64,000 nucleotides of DNA from Mycolicibacterium rutilum (GCF_900108565.1 NZ_LT629971.1:1612001-1676000), one strand, 5' to 3'. Shown: positions 1 to 7,104, numbered from the stretch's first letter. The notes: generated by a model not told the origin, from the sequence alone. Numbers and translations: made by a program.

Positions 1-155
1 CGCGGATCCGGGAACACCCGTAGCTGGCCGCGCCGAATGCTGCCGCCCCGCAGCGCCACTAGGCCGTCACCCGGGCCGAGCGCCGGGCGCATCGATTCGT
101 CGACAACCCGGAACAGCCGCAGCGGCCAGGCTCGCGGGGTCTGGTTGCGGCGCAC
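1..155 (-). CDS. sodX: SodX-type signal peptidase, nickel SOD maturation protease (partial, N-terminus only)
   Basis: This is the first 51 or so codons of a gene running off the left edge of the window. Translating the minus strand from a GTG at 155 gives a short leader followed by the S26/S24 peptidase motif ESMRPALGPGDGL, in which the Ser of SMRP is the expected nucleophile. Such small peptidases accompany sodN in actinobacteria and cyanobacteria and are thought to trim the Ni-SOD propeptide so that His1 is exposed. It is divergent from sodN with only 23 bp between the starts, so the sodN promoter must overlap this coding sequence or be very compact. The start codon is inferred; there is no strong Shine-Dalgarno sequence. 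Confidence 0.75.
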   Translation of the reverse strand, partial: MRRNQTPRAWPLRLFRVVDESMRPALGPGDGLVALRGGSIRRGQLRVFPDP

Positions 156-178
156 ACCCAAAGGGTAAGTTAAGGCTC

Positions 179-601
179 ATGCTGCATCGACTGTTCACGA
201 ACGCGACCCCTGCCCATGCCCACTGCGATCTGTACTGCGGTGTCTACGATCCGGCGCAGGCCAAAATCGAGGCGCTCTCGTGCCTGAAGACGATCCAGAA
301 GTACCACGACTCCGATGATGAGCACTTCCGCACGCGCGCGATCATCATCAAGGAGCGCCAGGCCGAAGAGGTCAAGCATCACCTGATGGTGCTGTGGGCC
401 GACTTCTTCACCAAGGACCACTTCGAGCAGTTCCCGAACCTGCACCAGCTGTTCTGGGACGGGGTGCACGGCGCGGGCGACGTCAAGAAGTCGCTCGACG
501 TCGCCGTCGCCGAGAAGCTGCTCAAGACCATCGACGAGATCGCCGACATCTTCTGGCAGACCGACAAGGGCAAGCAGATGGGCGTCTATCCGCCCGCCTG
601 A
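179..601 (+). CDS. sodN: Nickel-containing superoxide dismutase
   Basis: This 140-residue protein dismutates superoxide with a Ni centre in the cytoplasm. A 14-residue propeptide is followed by the nickel hook HCDLYCGVYDPAQA: His15 becomes His1 after cleavage, and Cys16 and Cys20 are the Ni thiolate ligands. The rest matches the helical Ni-SOD fold (the segment from KTIQKYHD to LLKTIDEIADIFW). The usual hook is HCxxPCGxY; here the position of Pro5 is Tyr. The gene is divergent from sodX, its likely maturation protease, and is followed by a strong intrinsic terminator. In M. tuberculosis the neighbouring region carries the iron enzyme sodA instead. Family identity is secure; the effect of the Pro-to-Tyr change is unknown. 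Confidence 0.93.
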   Translation: MLHRLFTNATPAHAHCDLYCGVYDPAQAKIEALSCLKTIQKYHDSDDEHFRTRAIIIKERQAEEVKHHLMVLWADFFTKDHFEQFPNLHQLFWDGVHGAGDVKKSLDVAVAEKLLKTIDEIADIFWQTDKGKQMGVYPPA

Positions 602-616
602 TCACCCGTCAACGCG

Positions 617-653
617 AAGAGCCGCCGAGTCCGAGGACCGGCGGCTCTTTTTT
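617..653 (+). terminator. Intrinsic terminator of sodN
   Basis: Perfect 11-bp arms AAGAGCCGCCG (617-627) and CGGCGGCTCTT (639-649) enclose an 11-nt loop and are followed by a T-run (647-653). It lies 16 bp after the sodN stop. It also faces the end of the minus-strand small gene that stops at 670. Confidence 0.9.
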
Positions 654-669
654 GTGTTGTGCGCGACGC

Positions 670-825
670 TCAGAAGAGAACGATGACTGCCAGGATGCCG
701 AGGAGAACCAGCGCGATCACCCCGGCGCGCAGACACGCCATGAGCTGCGAACGGGTGTAGGCCGGCGCCGCCGACTGCCACTCACTGGGCGGAACGGCCG
801 AACCCGAGCCCATCGATGACGTCAT
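670..825 (-). CDS. Small single-pass membrane protein (51 aa)
   Basis: A short gene reading from ATG at 825 to TGA at 670. The start is preceded by a near-ideal ribosome site (AGGAGGGG, 4 nt before ATG). The protein has a polar Ser/Pro-rich N-terminus of about 27 residues and one hydrophobic helix at the C-terminus (residues about 29-51, ending LGILAVIVLF). It is most likely a membrane-anchored small protein with its N-terminus in the cytoplasm. No family is recognised. Its upstream region has a TATGAT -10 element at 904-899 with a perfect palindrome over the expected -35 position, so it appears to be a regulated gene of its own. It is convergent with sodN. Confidence 0.65.
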   Translation of the reverse strand: MTSSMGSGSAVPPSEWQSAAPAYTRSQLMACLRAGVIALVLLGILAVIVLF

Positions 826-908
826 GCACCCCTCCTGACCTGCATAAACGAGGTAATCCTCCCAGTGACATCAGTCACAACAGCAACCTGTGACGCCGAT
901 CATAACCC

Positions 909-928
909 TTTCTGTGTCACCACAGAAA
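909..928 (-). promoter_or_regulatory. Palindromic operator candidate upstream of the 51-aa membrane protein
   Basis: TTTCTGTG-TCAC-CACAGAAA is a perfect inverted repeat with 8-bp arms and a 4-bp spacer. On the minus strand it ends 5 bp before TATGAT (904-899), a good SigA -10 element, so a bound protein would cover the -35 region. A second, weaker repeat, GTGAC-ATCA-GTCAC (865-878), lies between this promoter and the gene. The regulator is unknown. Confidence 0.5.
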
Positions 929-1045
929 TCGGGTCATCGCCGGATGACCGGACCGTGTGATCCACGGCACGTTCTGCGATTAGCTGCGCTACGGATTTCG
1001 CTCGCCGAACCGCCCTGTTGATGAGCACCGCCGTGCCTGCCCGGC

Positions 1046-1143
1046 TTATCCACAGCAACGCTCAGGAAAGACACAGATTGACCGGCCCACACGGGACAGG
1101 CGCCGGTTCGGCCTGTGGATGAATCTGTGGAAATTGTGGATAG
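1046..1143. promoter_or_regulatory. Cluster of DnaA-box-like 9-mers in a gene-free stretch
   Basis: The 369 bp between 826 and 1194 hold no gene. Within them lie TTATCCACA at 1046-1054 (perfect E. coli DnaA-box consensus), TGTGGATGA at 1114-1122 and TGTGGATAG at 1135-1143 (each one mismatch, reverse orientation) and TGTGGAAAT at 1126-1134 (two mismatches). dnaA and dnaN are absent from the window, so this is not the usual oriC. It may be a DnaA titration or regulatory site ahead of the rhodanese gene. Mycobacterial DnaA prefers TTGTCCACA-like boxes, so binding is uncertain. Confidence 0.4.
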
Positions 1144-1194
1144 TTTGTCATTGCTGTCGATTACTGCGCGGTAGCGACGTGTCAGCATGAACGG

Positions 1195-1536
1195 ATGGAT
1201 CAGGGTCTCGTGAGACAAGCCGATATCGCAGACGTCCCGACGACGTTCGACGCCTCGGTGGTGCTGCTCGACGTCCGGGAGCACGACGAGTGGGCCCGCG
1301 GCCATGCGCCGGGGGCTCAGCACATCCCGATGGGGGAGGTGCCTGCGCGGCTGGCCGAGATCGACGGCGATGCGCAGCTGTTCGTCATCTGCCATCTCGG
1401 CGGCCGGTCGCAGCGCGTCGCCCAGTACCTGGCCGGCAACGGGTACGCGCCGATCAACGTCAGCGGCGGCATGGAGGCGTGGGCCAACGCGGGGCGGCCG
1501 GTGGTCACCGACGACGGCGGCGTGGGCGCGGTCTGA
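1195..1536 (+). CDS. Rhodanese-like domain protein
   Basis: A 113-residue single-domain rhodanese. The fold hallmarks are visible: the DVREHDEWARGHAPGAQHIP segment (CH2A-type) and the active-site loop CHLGGRS, whose Cys would carry the persulfide, followed by the GGMEAW motif near the C-terminus. Such proteins transfer sulfane sulfur, for example from thiosulfate to cyanide or thiols. It stands alone between a regulatory region and a DUF4328 gene on the same strand. The physiological acceptor cannot be inferred. ATG at 1195 is the only well-placed start. Confidence 0.85.
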   Translation: MDQGLVRQADIADVPTTFDASVVLLDVREHDEWARGHAPGAQHIPMGEVPARLAEIDGDAQLFVICHLGGRSQRVAQYLAGNGYAPINVSGGMEAWANAGRPVVTDDGGVGAV

Positions 1537-1560
1537 CGAACCGTCGCTACGCTGGTCGGC

Positions 1561-1616
1561 ATGAATTCGCGGTCACGAGGAGCAGCGTGATGGCGCGCAC
1601 GCGAGGAGCGAAATGA
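1561..1616 (+). other. Two tiny overlapping upstream ORFs coupled to the DUF4328 gene
   Basis: ATG at 1561 opens a 9-codon frame (MNSRSRGAA) ending in TGA at 1588-1590. The ATG at 1590 overlaps that stop and opens an 8-codon frame (MARTRGAK) ending at 1614-1616, which in turn overlaps the ATG of the DUF4328 gene at 1613. TACGCT at 1548-1553 sits 7 bp before the first ATG, as expected for a leaderless transcript. The architecture suggests translational coupling or leader-peptide control. Translation itself is inferred. Confidence 0.4.
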
Positions 1617-2659
1617 TCCAGGTGTGCTCCCAGTGCGGGACGCGCTGGAACGTGCGCGACCGGCGCCGGGTCTGGTGCCCGCGCTGCAACGGCAGCCTGC
1701 TGCCGCCGTCGGCGCCCGCGCCGGACGCCCAGTGGGGTGCGCGGCCGTCGGTGCCCGCGATGCCGGGCGCCGCGCCCCGCCCACCGGCCGGCCTTCCGCC
1801 CGGCTACCGCTGGGTCGCCGTGCGCCCGGGTGCCGCACCGACGCTGCGCCGCACGCGTCGTCCCCTCGGCCCCACACCGCGTTACACCACGATTCCGCGC
1901 TGGGGACTCGTCGACCACGTCGGGCCCGTCGACGCGCAACAGCAGGACGCTGTGCGCAGCGGCCCGTCGGTGGCGATGGTCCGCACCGTGCTGCTGCTGA
2001 CGATGATCGCGCTCGGTTCGGCGGCTCTCATCCACCTCGTGCGCTACGCGCTGCTGATCGTCAACCGCTCGGTGCTGCTGCACCCGTGGATCGCCGCAGG
2101 CGCGACGTGGCTGGGGGTGGCGCTCAGCGTCCTGGCCGTGTTCATGGTGCTGGCGAGCCTTGTCGTGCTGGCCAACTGGCTGGTCGCAAGGCGCGCCGCC
2201 GCATACGCCCATCGTGGCACCACCGACCCGCGGCCGGCGTGGCTCCTGCAGGCCGGTTGTCTGGTGCCGTTCGTCAACCTGCTGTGGGCGCCGGTGTTCG
2301 CGATCGAACTGGCCGGCATCGAAGAGCGGCTGAGCTGGCTGCGCCGTCCCATCGTGGCGTGGTGGGTGGTGTGGTTGGCGAGCTACGCGCTGTCCATCTG
2401 GTCGATCGCGACCAGCTTCACCACCGACGCGCAGGGCATCGCCGACAACACGGTGACGACGACGGTGGCCTACCTGGCCGCGCTGGCGGCGCTGCTGCTG
2501 GCGGCCAAAGTGGTCGAGGGCTTCGAGCGTCAGCCCGTCGACCGGCCGAGCAAGCGCTGGGTGATGGTGCCCGATGAAGCGCCCGCGCCCGAGGACCGGC
2601 CCGCCGAGCCGGAAAGCGAAGCCCCGGTTGAGTCCGAAGGGCAGAACCCGGCAGCATAG
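1613..2659 (+). CDS. DUF4328-type membrane protein with N-terminal zinc ribbon
   Basis: A 348-residue protein, apparently the orthologue of M. tuberculosis Rv3843c by position next to glpQ1. Residues 5-25 form a zinc ribbon with two CxxC pairs (CSQCG and CPRCN). A Pro/Ala-rich linker follows, then about six hydrophobic segments between residues 120 and 300 with the W-rich signature of DUF4328 (LVPFVNLLWAP, IVAWWVVWL). The C-terminal tail is acidic and Pro/Glu-rich. Function is unknown. Its ATG overlaps the stop of an 8-codon upstream frame. glpQ1 begins 5 bp after the stop, so the two are probably cotranscribed. Confidence 0.8.
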   Translation: MIQVCSQCGTRWNVRDRRRVWCPRCNGSLLPPSAPAPDAQWGARPSVPAMPGAAPRPPAGLPPGYRWVAVRPGAAPTLRRTRRPLGPTPRYTTIPRWGLVDHVGPVDAQQQDAVRSGPSVAMVRTVLLLTMIALGSAALIHLVRYALLIVNRSVLLHPWIAAGATWLGVALSVLAVFMVLASLVVLANWLVARRAAAYAHRGTTDPRPAWLLQAGCLVPFVNLLWAPVFAIELAGIEERLSWLRRPIVAWWVVWLASYALSIWSIATSFTTDAQGIADNTVTTTVAYLAALAALLLAAKVVEGFERQPVDRPSKRWVMVPDEAPAPEDRPAEPESEAPVESEGQNPAA

Positions 2660-2664
2660 GCCGT

Positions 2665-3519
2665 ATGAACCCGGGCGACGCCGAAGCCGCCGAGGCCGCG
2701 ACTTCCGAACCCGCGCTCGGCCGCCATCCGTTCGTCGTCGCGCACCGGGGCGCCTCGGCCGACCGTCCTGAGCACACGCGGGCGGCCTACGAGTTGGCGC
2801 TGCGCGAAGGCGCCGACGGTGTCGAGTGCGACGTGCGGCTGACCCGCGACGGCCACCTGGTGTGCGTGCACGACCGCAGGGTGGACCGGACGTCGGACGG
2901 CTCGGGCATCGTCAGCGACATGACGCTGGCCGAATTGCGTGAGCTCGACTTCGGCGGATGGCACCCGAGCCGTAAAGACGTTGCGACGCAAGGCGATACA
3001 GGCCTGCTGACCCTCGACGAACTGGTGACGCTGGTGTTGGACTGGAACCGGCCGGTCAAGCTGTTCATCGAGACCAAGCACCCGGTCCGCTACGGCGCGC
3101 TGGTCGAGAGCAAGGTGCTCGCGCTGCTGCACCGGTACGGGATCGCCGCGCCCGCGTCGGCCGATCTGTCGCGCGCGGTGGTGATGTCGTTCTCGGCGGC
3201 GGCGGTGTGGCGGATCCGGCGCGCCGCGCCGATGCTGCCGACCGTGCTGCTCGGCGAGACGTCGCGCTATCTGGGCGGCAGTGCGGCGACCACCGTCGGC
3301 GCCACCGCGGTGGGCCCGTCGATCGCGACGCTGCGCGAACACCCCGAACTGGTCGACCGCGCCGCCGCGCAGGGCCGGGCGCTGTACTGCTGGACCGTCG
3401 ACCATTTCGAGGACGTGCAGTACTGCCGCGACGTCGGCGTGGCGTGGGTGGCGACCAACCATCCCGGCCGCACCAAGGAGTGGCTGCAGAACGGGTTGGC
3501 CGGCGCGGGCCGGGACTGA
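2665..3519 (+). CDS. glpQ1: Glycerophosphodiester phosphodiesterase
   Basis: This 284-residue enzyme hydrolyses glycerophosphodiesters to glycerol-3-phosphate and an alcohol. The GDPD motifs are present: VAHRGAS with the first catalytic His, PEHT, the VECDVRLTRDG metal-binding Glu and Asp, and VCVHD with the second His. KLFIETK and the C-terminal CWTVDH also match the TIM-barrel family. No signal peptide is seen, so it should act in the cytoplasm on recycled lipid head groups. ATG at 2665 follows the DUF4328 stop closely. The gene is convergent with bfrB, with 4 bp between the stops. Matches Rv3842c by sequence and synteny. Confidence 0.92.
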   Translation: MNPGDAEAAEAATSEPALGRHPFVVAHRGASADRPEHTRAAYELALREGADGVECDVRLTRDGHLVCVHDRRVDRTSDGSGIVSDMTLAELRELDFGGWHPSRKDVATQGDTGLLTLDELVTLVLDWNRPVKLFIETKHPVRYGALVESKVLALLHRYGIAAPASADLSRAVVMSFSAAAVWRIRRAAPMLPTVLLGETSRYLGGSAATTVGATAVGPSIATLREHPELVDRAAAQGRALYCWTVDHFEDVQYCRDVGVAWVATNHPGRTKEWLQNGLAGAGRD

Positions 3520-3523
3520 CCGG

Positions 3524-4069
3524 TCAGAGGTTGCCGCCGGCGGCCTTGGGCGCGCCGGGGTCCTTGGCGGGCGCGCCGAACTCGCGGGCCACGAAGTCCT
3601 CGAGGTGGAACAGGTTGGCCCCGGCCCGGTCGGCGATGCGCACCAGCGTCGTCATCTGCGCGACCTCCTCGACCTGCTCGCCGAGGAACCACTGCATGAA
3701 CTGCTCGCCGAGGTAGTCACCCTCGTCGCGGGCCACGCCGGCCAGCCGGCTGATCTGCTCGGTCACGGTGCGCTCCTGCTCGAGCGCGAGTGCCAGCGCG
3801 TCGCGCGGCGTGCCGAACGAGTTGCGCACCGGGTCCACGCCGGGGATCTCGACCTCGACGTCGCGGTCGATGAGGTACTGGACCAGCATCATGGCGTGGT
3901 TGCGCTCCTCGACGGCCTGCCGATAGAAGTGGCCCGCCAACTGCGGCAGGTCCGCACCGTCGAAATACACCGCGATCGCAAGATATTGCTGAGCGGCCCC
4001 GAATTCGTTGCGGATCTGCTCCTGCAGAAGGGCGTGAAATTTCGTGTCGGACACTTCAGCGGTGGTCAT
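3524..4069 (-). CDS. bfrB: Ferritin BfrB (non-heme iron storage)
   Basis: A 181-residue ferritin that stores iron as a 24-subunit shell. The ferroxidase residues sit in the helices with QEQIRNEFGAAQQY, AVEERNHAMMLVQY and EQFMQWFLGEQVEEV. Overall it aligns with M. tuberculosis BfrB through the conserved tail DRAGANLFHLEDFVAREF. I chose ATG at 4069 over the GTG at 4078 because TATCGT (4082-4077) is placed 7 bp before the ATG as the -10 of a leaderless transcript, and the GTG would overlap it. Two IdeR-like boxes lie upstream, as in M. tuberculosis, where IdeR activates bfrB under iron-replete conditions. Confidence 0.95.
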   Translation of the reverse strand: MTTAEVSDTKFHALLQEQIRNEFGAAQQYLAIAVYFDGADLPQLAGHFYRQAVEERNHAMMLVQYLIDRDVEVEIPGVDPVRNSFGTPRDALALALEQERTVTEQISRLAGVARDEGDYLGEQFMQWFLGEQVEEVAQMTTLVRIADRAGANLFHLEDFVAREFGAPAKDPGAPKAAGGNL

Positions 4070-4107
4070 AGCGGCCACGATAGCCCAGTTCAGAGGGGGT
4101 TGTCAGT

Positions 4108-4146
4108 GAAGGTCGGCCTAACAGAGGTCAGCTTTGCCTAACTAAG
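4108..4146 (-). promoter_or_regulatory. Tandem IdeR (iron) boxes upstream of bfrB
   Basis: Two adjacent 19-mers on the minus strand resemble TTAGGTTAGSCTAACCTAA: CTTAGTTAGGCAAAGCTGA (4146-4128, 13 of 19) and CTCTGTTAGGCCGACCTTC (4126-4108, 12 of 19). Both keep the GTTAGGC core. They lie 26-64 bp upstream of the TATCGT -10. Tandem boxes at this distance match the activated bfrB promoter known in M. tuberculosis. Confidence 0.7.
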
Positions 4147-4199
4147 TGAAACCTTTGTGACGACGCTAACAGGAAACTATAAAAGTTTGCTGGAGTAAC

Positions 4200-5405
4200 T
4201 CATGGCTGCGCGTCGAGCACATCCTGCGGGACGGCAGCGTCGGTGCGCAGCGCCTCGAACAGCTGGCTCGCCAGGGCGTCGTCCCACACCACGACCGAGC
4301 CCGAGCCACCGCTGGTGAACTCGCCGATCGGCACGGTGGTCGTCGTGACGTCGCCGTGCATGGCCCACGCCAGCCGGGCCAGATCCCACACGTGATCGTC
4401 GGTGTCGACGGTGACCGAGCGCGTGGCCGCGCGCGCCATCGGGGCCCAGCGCAGCGGGTTGAGCAGCACCTCCGGGCTGGTGGCGCGGTGCAGAAGCGCG
4501 GACATGAACTCCTGCTGGTGACGCATGCGGTCCAGGTCCGCGCGCGGGGTGGCCCGGGTGCGGACGAACCCCAACGCGGTGCGGCCGTCGAGCTCCTGGC
4601 AGCCGGCGGGCAGATCGATGCCGGCCAGCGGGTCGCTGATCGGCTCGGCCGGGCACATGGTGACCCCGCCGACCGCGTCGACCATGGTGGCGAAACCGTC
4701 GAACCCGATCTCGGCGTAGTGGTCCATGCGCAGACCGGTCGCCTGCTCGACGGTCTGCACCAGCAGCGGCGCGCCGCCCATCGCGAACGCGGCGTTGATC
4801 TTGTCGCTGCCGTATCCGGGAATCGACACATAGGAGTCGCGCGGCAGCGAGACCATCGTGGTCGGGGCGCTCGACATCAGGCCCGGAACGTGCACCAGCA
4901 GGATCGTGTCGGTGCGACCGGTGCCGAGGTCGCCGCCGGTGGTCAGTTGCGACTGCTGCTCGGCGGTCAGGTTCGCCCGGCTGTCCGAGCCGACCAGCAG
5001 CCAGGTGGTGCCCGCGCTCGACGCGGGACGGTCCGGGTAGTCGGCCAGTGCGGGGATGCGCTGCAGCGAGGTGTCGACCCACACGCCGACGCCGACCACC
5101 GCCACGACGAACACCAGTAGCACGGCGACGATGATCCGGCCCCAATGCCGTTTGCGCCGTTGCCGTTTCGGCTTGGGAGGCGCAGGAGGTGCGGGTGGCG
5201 CGGCGCCGGCCCGGCGCGGGGCGCGCGGCGGAGGCGGTGGGGGTGGCGGACGCCGCGGAGGGGGCGGCGGAGGGGGAGGTGACGGTGGGTTCGGCGGCCA
5301 CGACGGCGGCGGACGGTAGTTCGGGTCCCGGCGGATCACCTGCGACGGCTCCCGGCGCGCCCGCGGGTCGCGTCCCGGTGGCGGCGGCGGCCGACGGTCG
5401 TTCAC
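4200..5405 (-). CDS. LytR-CpsA-Psr (LCP) family protein
   Basis: A 401-residue LCP protein. Residues 1-85 are a proline-run-rich, basic cytoplasmic tail (several runs of 8-9 Pro), residues about 88-112 a single membrane helix, and the remainder an extracytoplasmic LCP domain. The domain shows the motifs LLVGSDSR, TDTILLVHVPG, VSLPRDSYVSIPGYGSDKINAA and RTRATPRADLDRMRHQQEF, including the Arg/Asp pyrophosphate-binding residues. LCP enzymes ligate lipid-linked glycopolymers, such as arabinogalactan, to peptidoglycan. By position it corresponds to Rv3840, which is much shorter in M. tuberculosis. TAGATT at 5418-5413 suggests leaderless initiation at the GTG. Confidence 0.88.
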   Translation of the reverse strand: MNDRRPPPPPGRDPRARREPSQVIRRDPNYRPPPSWPPNPPSPPPPPPPPRRPPPPPPPPRAPRRAGAAPPAPPAPPKPKRQRRKRHWGRIIVAVLLVFVVAVVGVGVWVDTSLQRIPALADYPDRPASSAGTTWLLVGSDSRANLTAEQQSQLTTGGDLGTGRTDTILLVHVPGLMSSAPTTMVSLPRDSYVSIPGYGSDKINAAFAMGGAPLLVQTVEQATGLRMDHYAEIGFDGFATMVDAVGGVTMCPAEPISDPLAGIDLPAGCQELDGRTALGFVRTRATPRADLDRMRHQQEFMSALLHRATSPEVLLNPLRWAPMARAATRSVTVDTDDHVWDLARLAWAMHGDVTTTTVPIGEFTSGGSGSVVVWDDALASQLFEALRTDAAVPQDVLDAQP

Positions 5406-5436
5406 ATAGAGGAATCTACGTGCCGCACAGAGTTGG

Positions 5437-6198
5437 TTACTGCAACCAGCCCAGGTGACCGGCGGCCAGGGCGTAGCCGACGAACGCGACGGCGTCGATC
5501 ACCGCGTGGGCGATGATCAGCGGCCACAACCGGCCGGTGCGCACGTAGACATAGCCGAACACCAGCCCCATCGCGAGGTTGCCCAGCCCCGCGCCGAAGC
5601 CCTGATACAGGTGGTAGAGCCCGCGCAGCACGCTGGTGAGCACGATCGCCGCGGCCGGGCTCATCCGCAACTGCCGCAACCGGGTGAGCAGGAACCCGAC
5701 GACGATCACCTCCTCGGCCCACCCGTTCGCGAAAGCCGTCAGCAGCAGCACCGGAATGCGCCACCAGGTGTCGTAGAGCTCGGCGGGTTCGACGTCGGCG
5801 TTCATCCCCAGCACGCGGGCGAGCTGGTACAGCGCCAGTCCCGGCAGCCCGATCAGTGCGGCCAGCCCCAGCCCGCCGAGCCCATCGGCGCGCCAGCGCG
5901 GCCGTCCCAGCCCGATCGTCGACGGTCCTGAACCGCTGCGCCACAACAGGTATACGCCCAGGCCGCCCCACGCCAGCAATTGGAAGACCCAGGCGAGATT
6001 GAGCCCGAGGTCGATCAGGTCGAACGGTGAACGCCGCGGGTTGAGCGCGACCACCTGACCGGCCAGCCCGAGCAGCACGGCCTCGATAAGGTTGAGCAGC
6101 GCGCTGTAGGCCGACAGGCCGAACGTCACCGCCAGCACCACGACGATCTCGATGCGTATCGCCCGCGGGTCGCTGCCCTCGTCGGTGCCGGCGCTCAC
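5437..6198 (-). CDS. CPBP (Abi/CAAX) family intramembrane metalloprotease
   Basis: A 253-residue polytopic membrane protein with about 7-8 hydrophobic segments. The CPBP signature is recognisable: the EE motif in NGWAEEVIVVGFL, a second motif with His in LRGLYHLYQG, and HAVIDA near the C-terminus. These Glu and His residues form the intramembrane metal site. The Arg usually found in EExxxR is replaced (EEVIVVG). Substrates of bacterial CPBP proteins are mostly unknown. The GTG start at 6198 has TACCGT 7 bp upstream, compatible with leaderless initiation. It lies between the LCP gene and a DUF2470 gene, all on the minus strand. Confidence 0.8.
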   Translation of the reverse strand: MSAGTDEGSDPRAIRIEIVVVLAVTFGLSAYSALLNLIEAVLLGLAGQVVALNPRRSPFDLIDLGLNLAWVFQLLAWGGLGVYLLWRSGSGPSTIGLGRPRWRADGLGGLGLAALIGLPGLALYQLARVLGMNADVEPAELYDTWWRIPVLLLTAFANGWAEEVIVVGFLLTRLRQLRMSPAAAIVLTSVLRGLYHLYQGFGAGLGNLAMGLVFGYVYVRTGRLWPLIIAHAVIDAVAFVGYALAAGHLGWLQ

Positions 6199-6217
6199 CG
6201 GAGCTACGGTAGCGGCG

Positions 6218-7006
6218 TCAGAGTTTGCGTGCGCGCAGCCCGTTGAGGAACGGGCAGCCCATCAGGACGCGGATCGCCTGGCTGAGCCCGGTGATGTCGT
6301 CGACCGGCTTGGTGAACGGCAGCCGCACATCGTGATCGCCCTCGTCGGTCTCCACCCGCAACTGCACGCCGTACCGGTCCAGGCCCAGCGGCCGCACCCG
6401 GCCGCGCCGCAGCGACACCGGCAACCGGCTGGCCAGCCGCTCGACGACCTCGCGGTGCGCGGACTCCATGTGCTGCAGCCACCCCGACTCCATCGCGCAG
6501 AACGGATCCGGCCGCGCGCCCAGCAGCGTGCTCACCCCGACCGATTCGGCGCCGGTGGAGTCGGCGACCACCACCGAGTCGATCTCCAGCCGCAGCAGCG
6601 CGAACCCGCCGCCGTCGTCGGCATTGGTCGAATTGACCTGCAGCAGAGCCGGATTGGGGTCCTCGGAGGCGACCAGATCCAGCAGCGGGGGCACCTCGCC
6701 CGCGGGCACGTCGTGCAGAGTGCCGCGGATCCAGACCAGCGAGCGCACCGGCTCCCGCAGCGGCAGCGGCGCGTAGTCGGTCATCTCCAGCACCGCCTGC
6801 ACTCCCGCGGCGCCCGCGCTGACCACTTTGGCGGCGACGGCGCTGCCCGCCGGAACCGTGATCGCGAACGACCCGTCGTCGAGCAGGTGGTGGACGGGGG
6901 ACTCGGTGGGCTCGGTGCCCTCGGCCGCGAGCATCGCGCCGCCCGCCTTGGCGCAGGCGCTGCGGATCCGCTCGGCTGTGCTGGGTGCCGTGAGCGCTGT
7001 CGTCAT
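6218..7006 (-). CDS. DUF2470 domain protein, iron-regulated (Rv3839-like)
   Basis: A 262-residue cytoplasmic protein. The C-terminal part (from about residue 170) resembles DUF2470, a domain also attached to heme-degrading and split-barrel flavin proteins; the N-terminal part looks like a pyridoxamine-oxidase-type barrel. The start is ATG 7006, preceded by GAGGAGG at ideal spacing; a longer reading to 7063 would include the iron box and is rejected. Its M. tuberculosis counterpart Rv3839 is repressed by IdeR. With the 16/19 iron box immediately upstream, a role in iron or heme handling is likely, but no catalytic residues can be pointed to. Confidence 0.8.
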   Translation of the reverse strand: MTTALTAPSTAERIRSACAKAGGAMLAAEGTEPTESPVHHLLDDGSFAITVPAGSAVAAKVVSAGAAGVQAVLEMTDYAPLPLREPVRSLVWIRGTLHDVPAGEVPPLLDLVASEDPNPALLQVNSTNADDGGGFALLRLEIDSVVVADSTGAESVGVSTLLGARPDPFCAMESGWLQHMESAHREVVERLASRLPVSLRRGRVRPLGLDRYGVQLRVETDEGDHDVRLPFTKPVDDITGLSQAIRVLMGCPFLNGLRARKL

Positions 7007-7022
7007 GCCGCCTCCTCTGTAA

Positions 7023-7041
7023 TAAGGTGAGCCTAACTTAA
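7023..7041 (-). promoter_or_regulatory. IdeR box upstream of the DUF2470 gene
   Basis: The minus-strand 19-mer TTAAGTTAGGCTCACCTTA matches the IdeR consensus TTAGGTTAGSCTAACCTAA at 16 of 19 positions, with near-perfect dyad symmetry. It ends 17 bp before the ATG, so binding would cover the promoter and repress under iron sufficiency. Confidence 0.88.
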
Positions 7042-7104
7042 CTACGCCGCGGCGGCCCCGCAAGAGCTTCGGTCCAGCGGAACGGCATTACCGCACCGAA
7101 CCGA

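Noticed and set aside
5173..5400. G-rich tandem triplet runs that resemble a short repeat array
   Set aside because: They encode the poly-proline N-terminus of the LCP protein on the minus strand; no spacer/repeat periodicity of a CRISPR is present.
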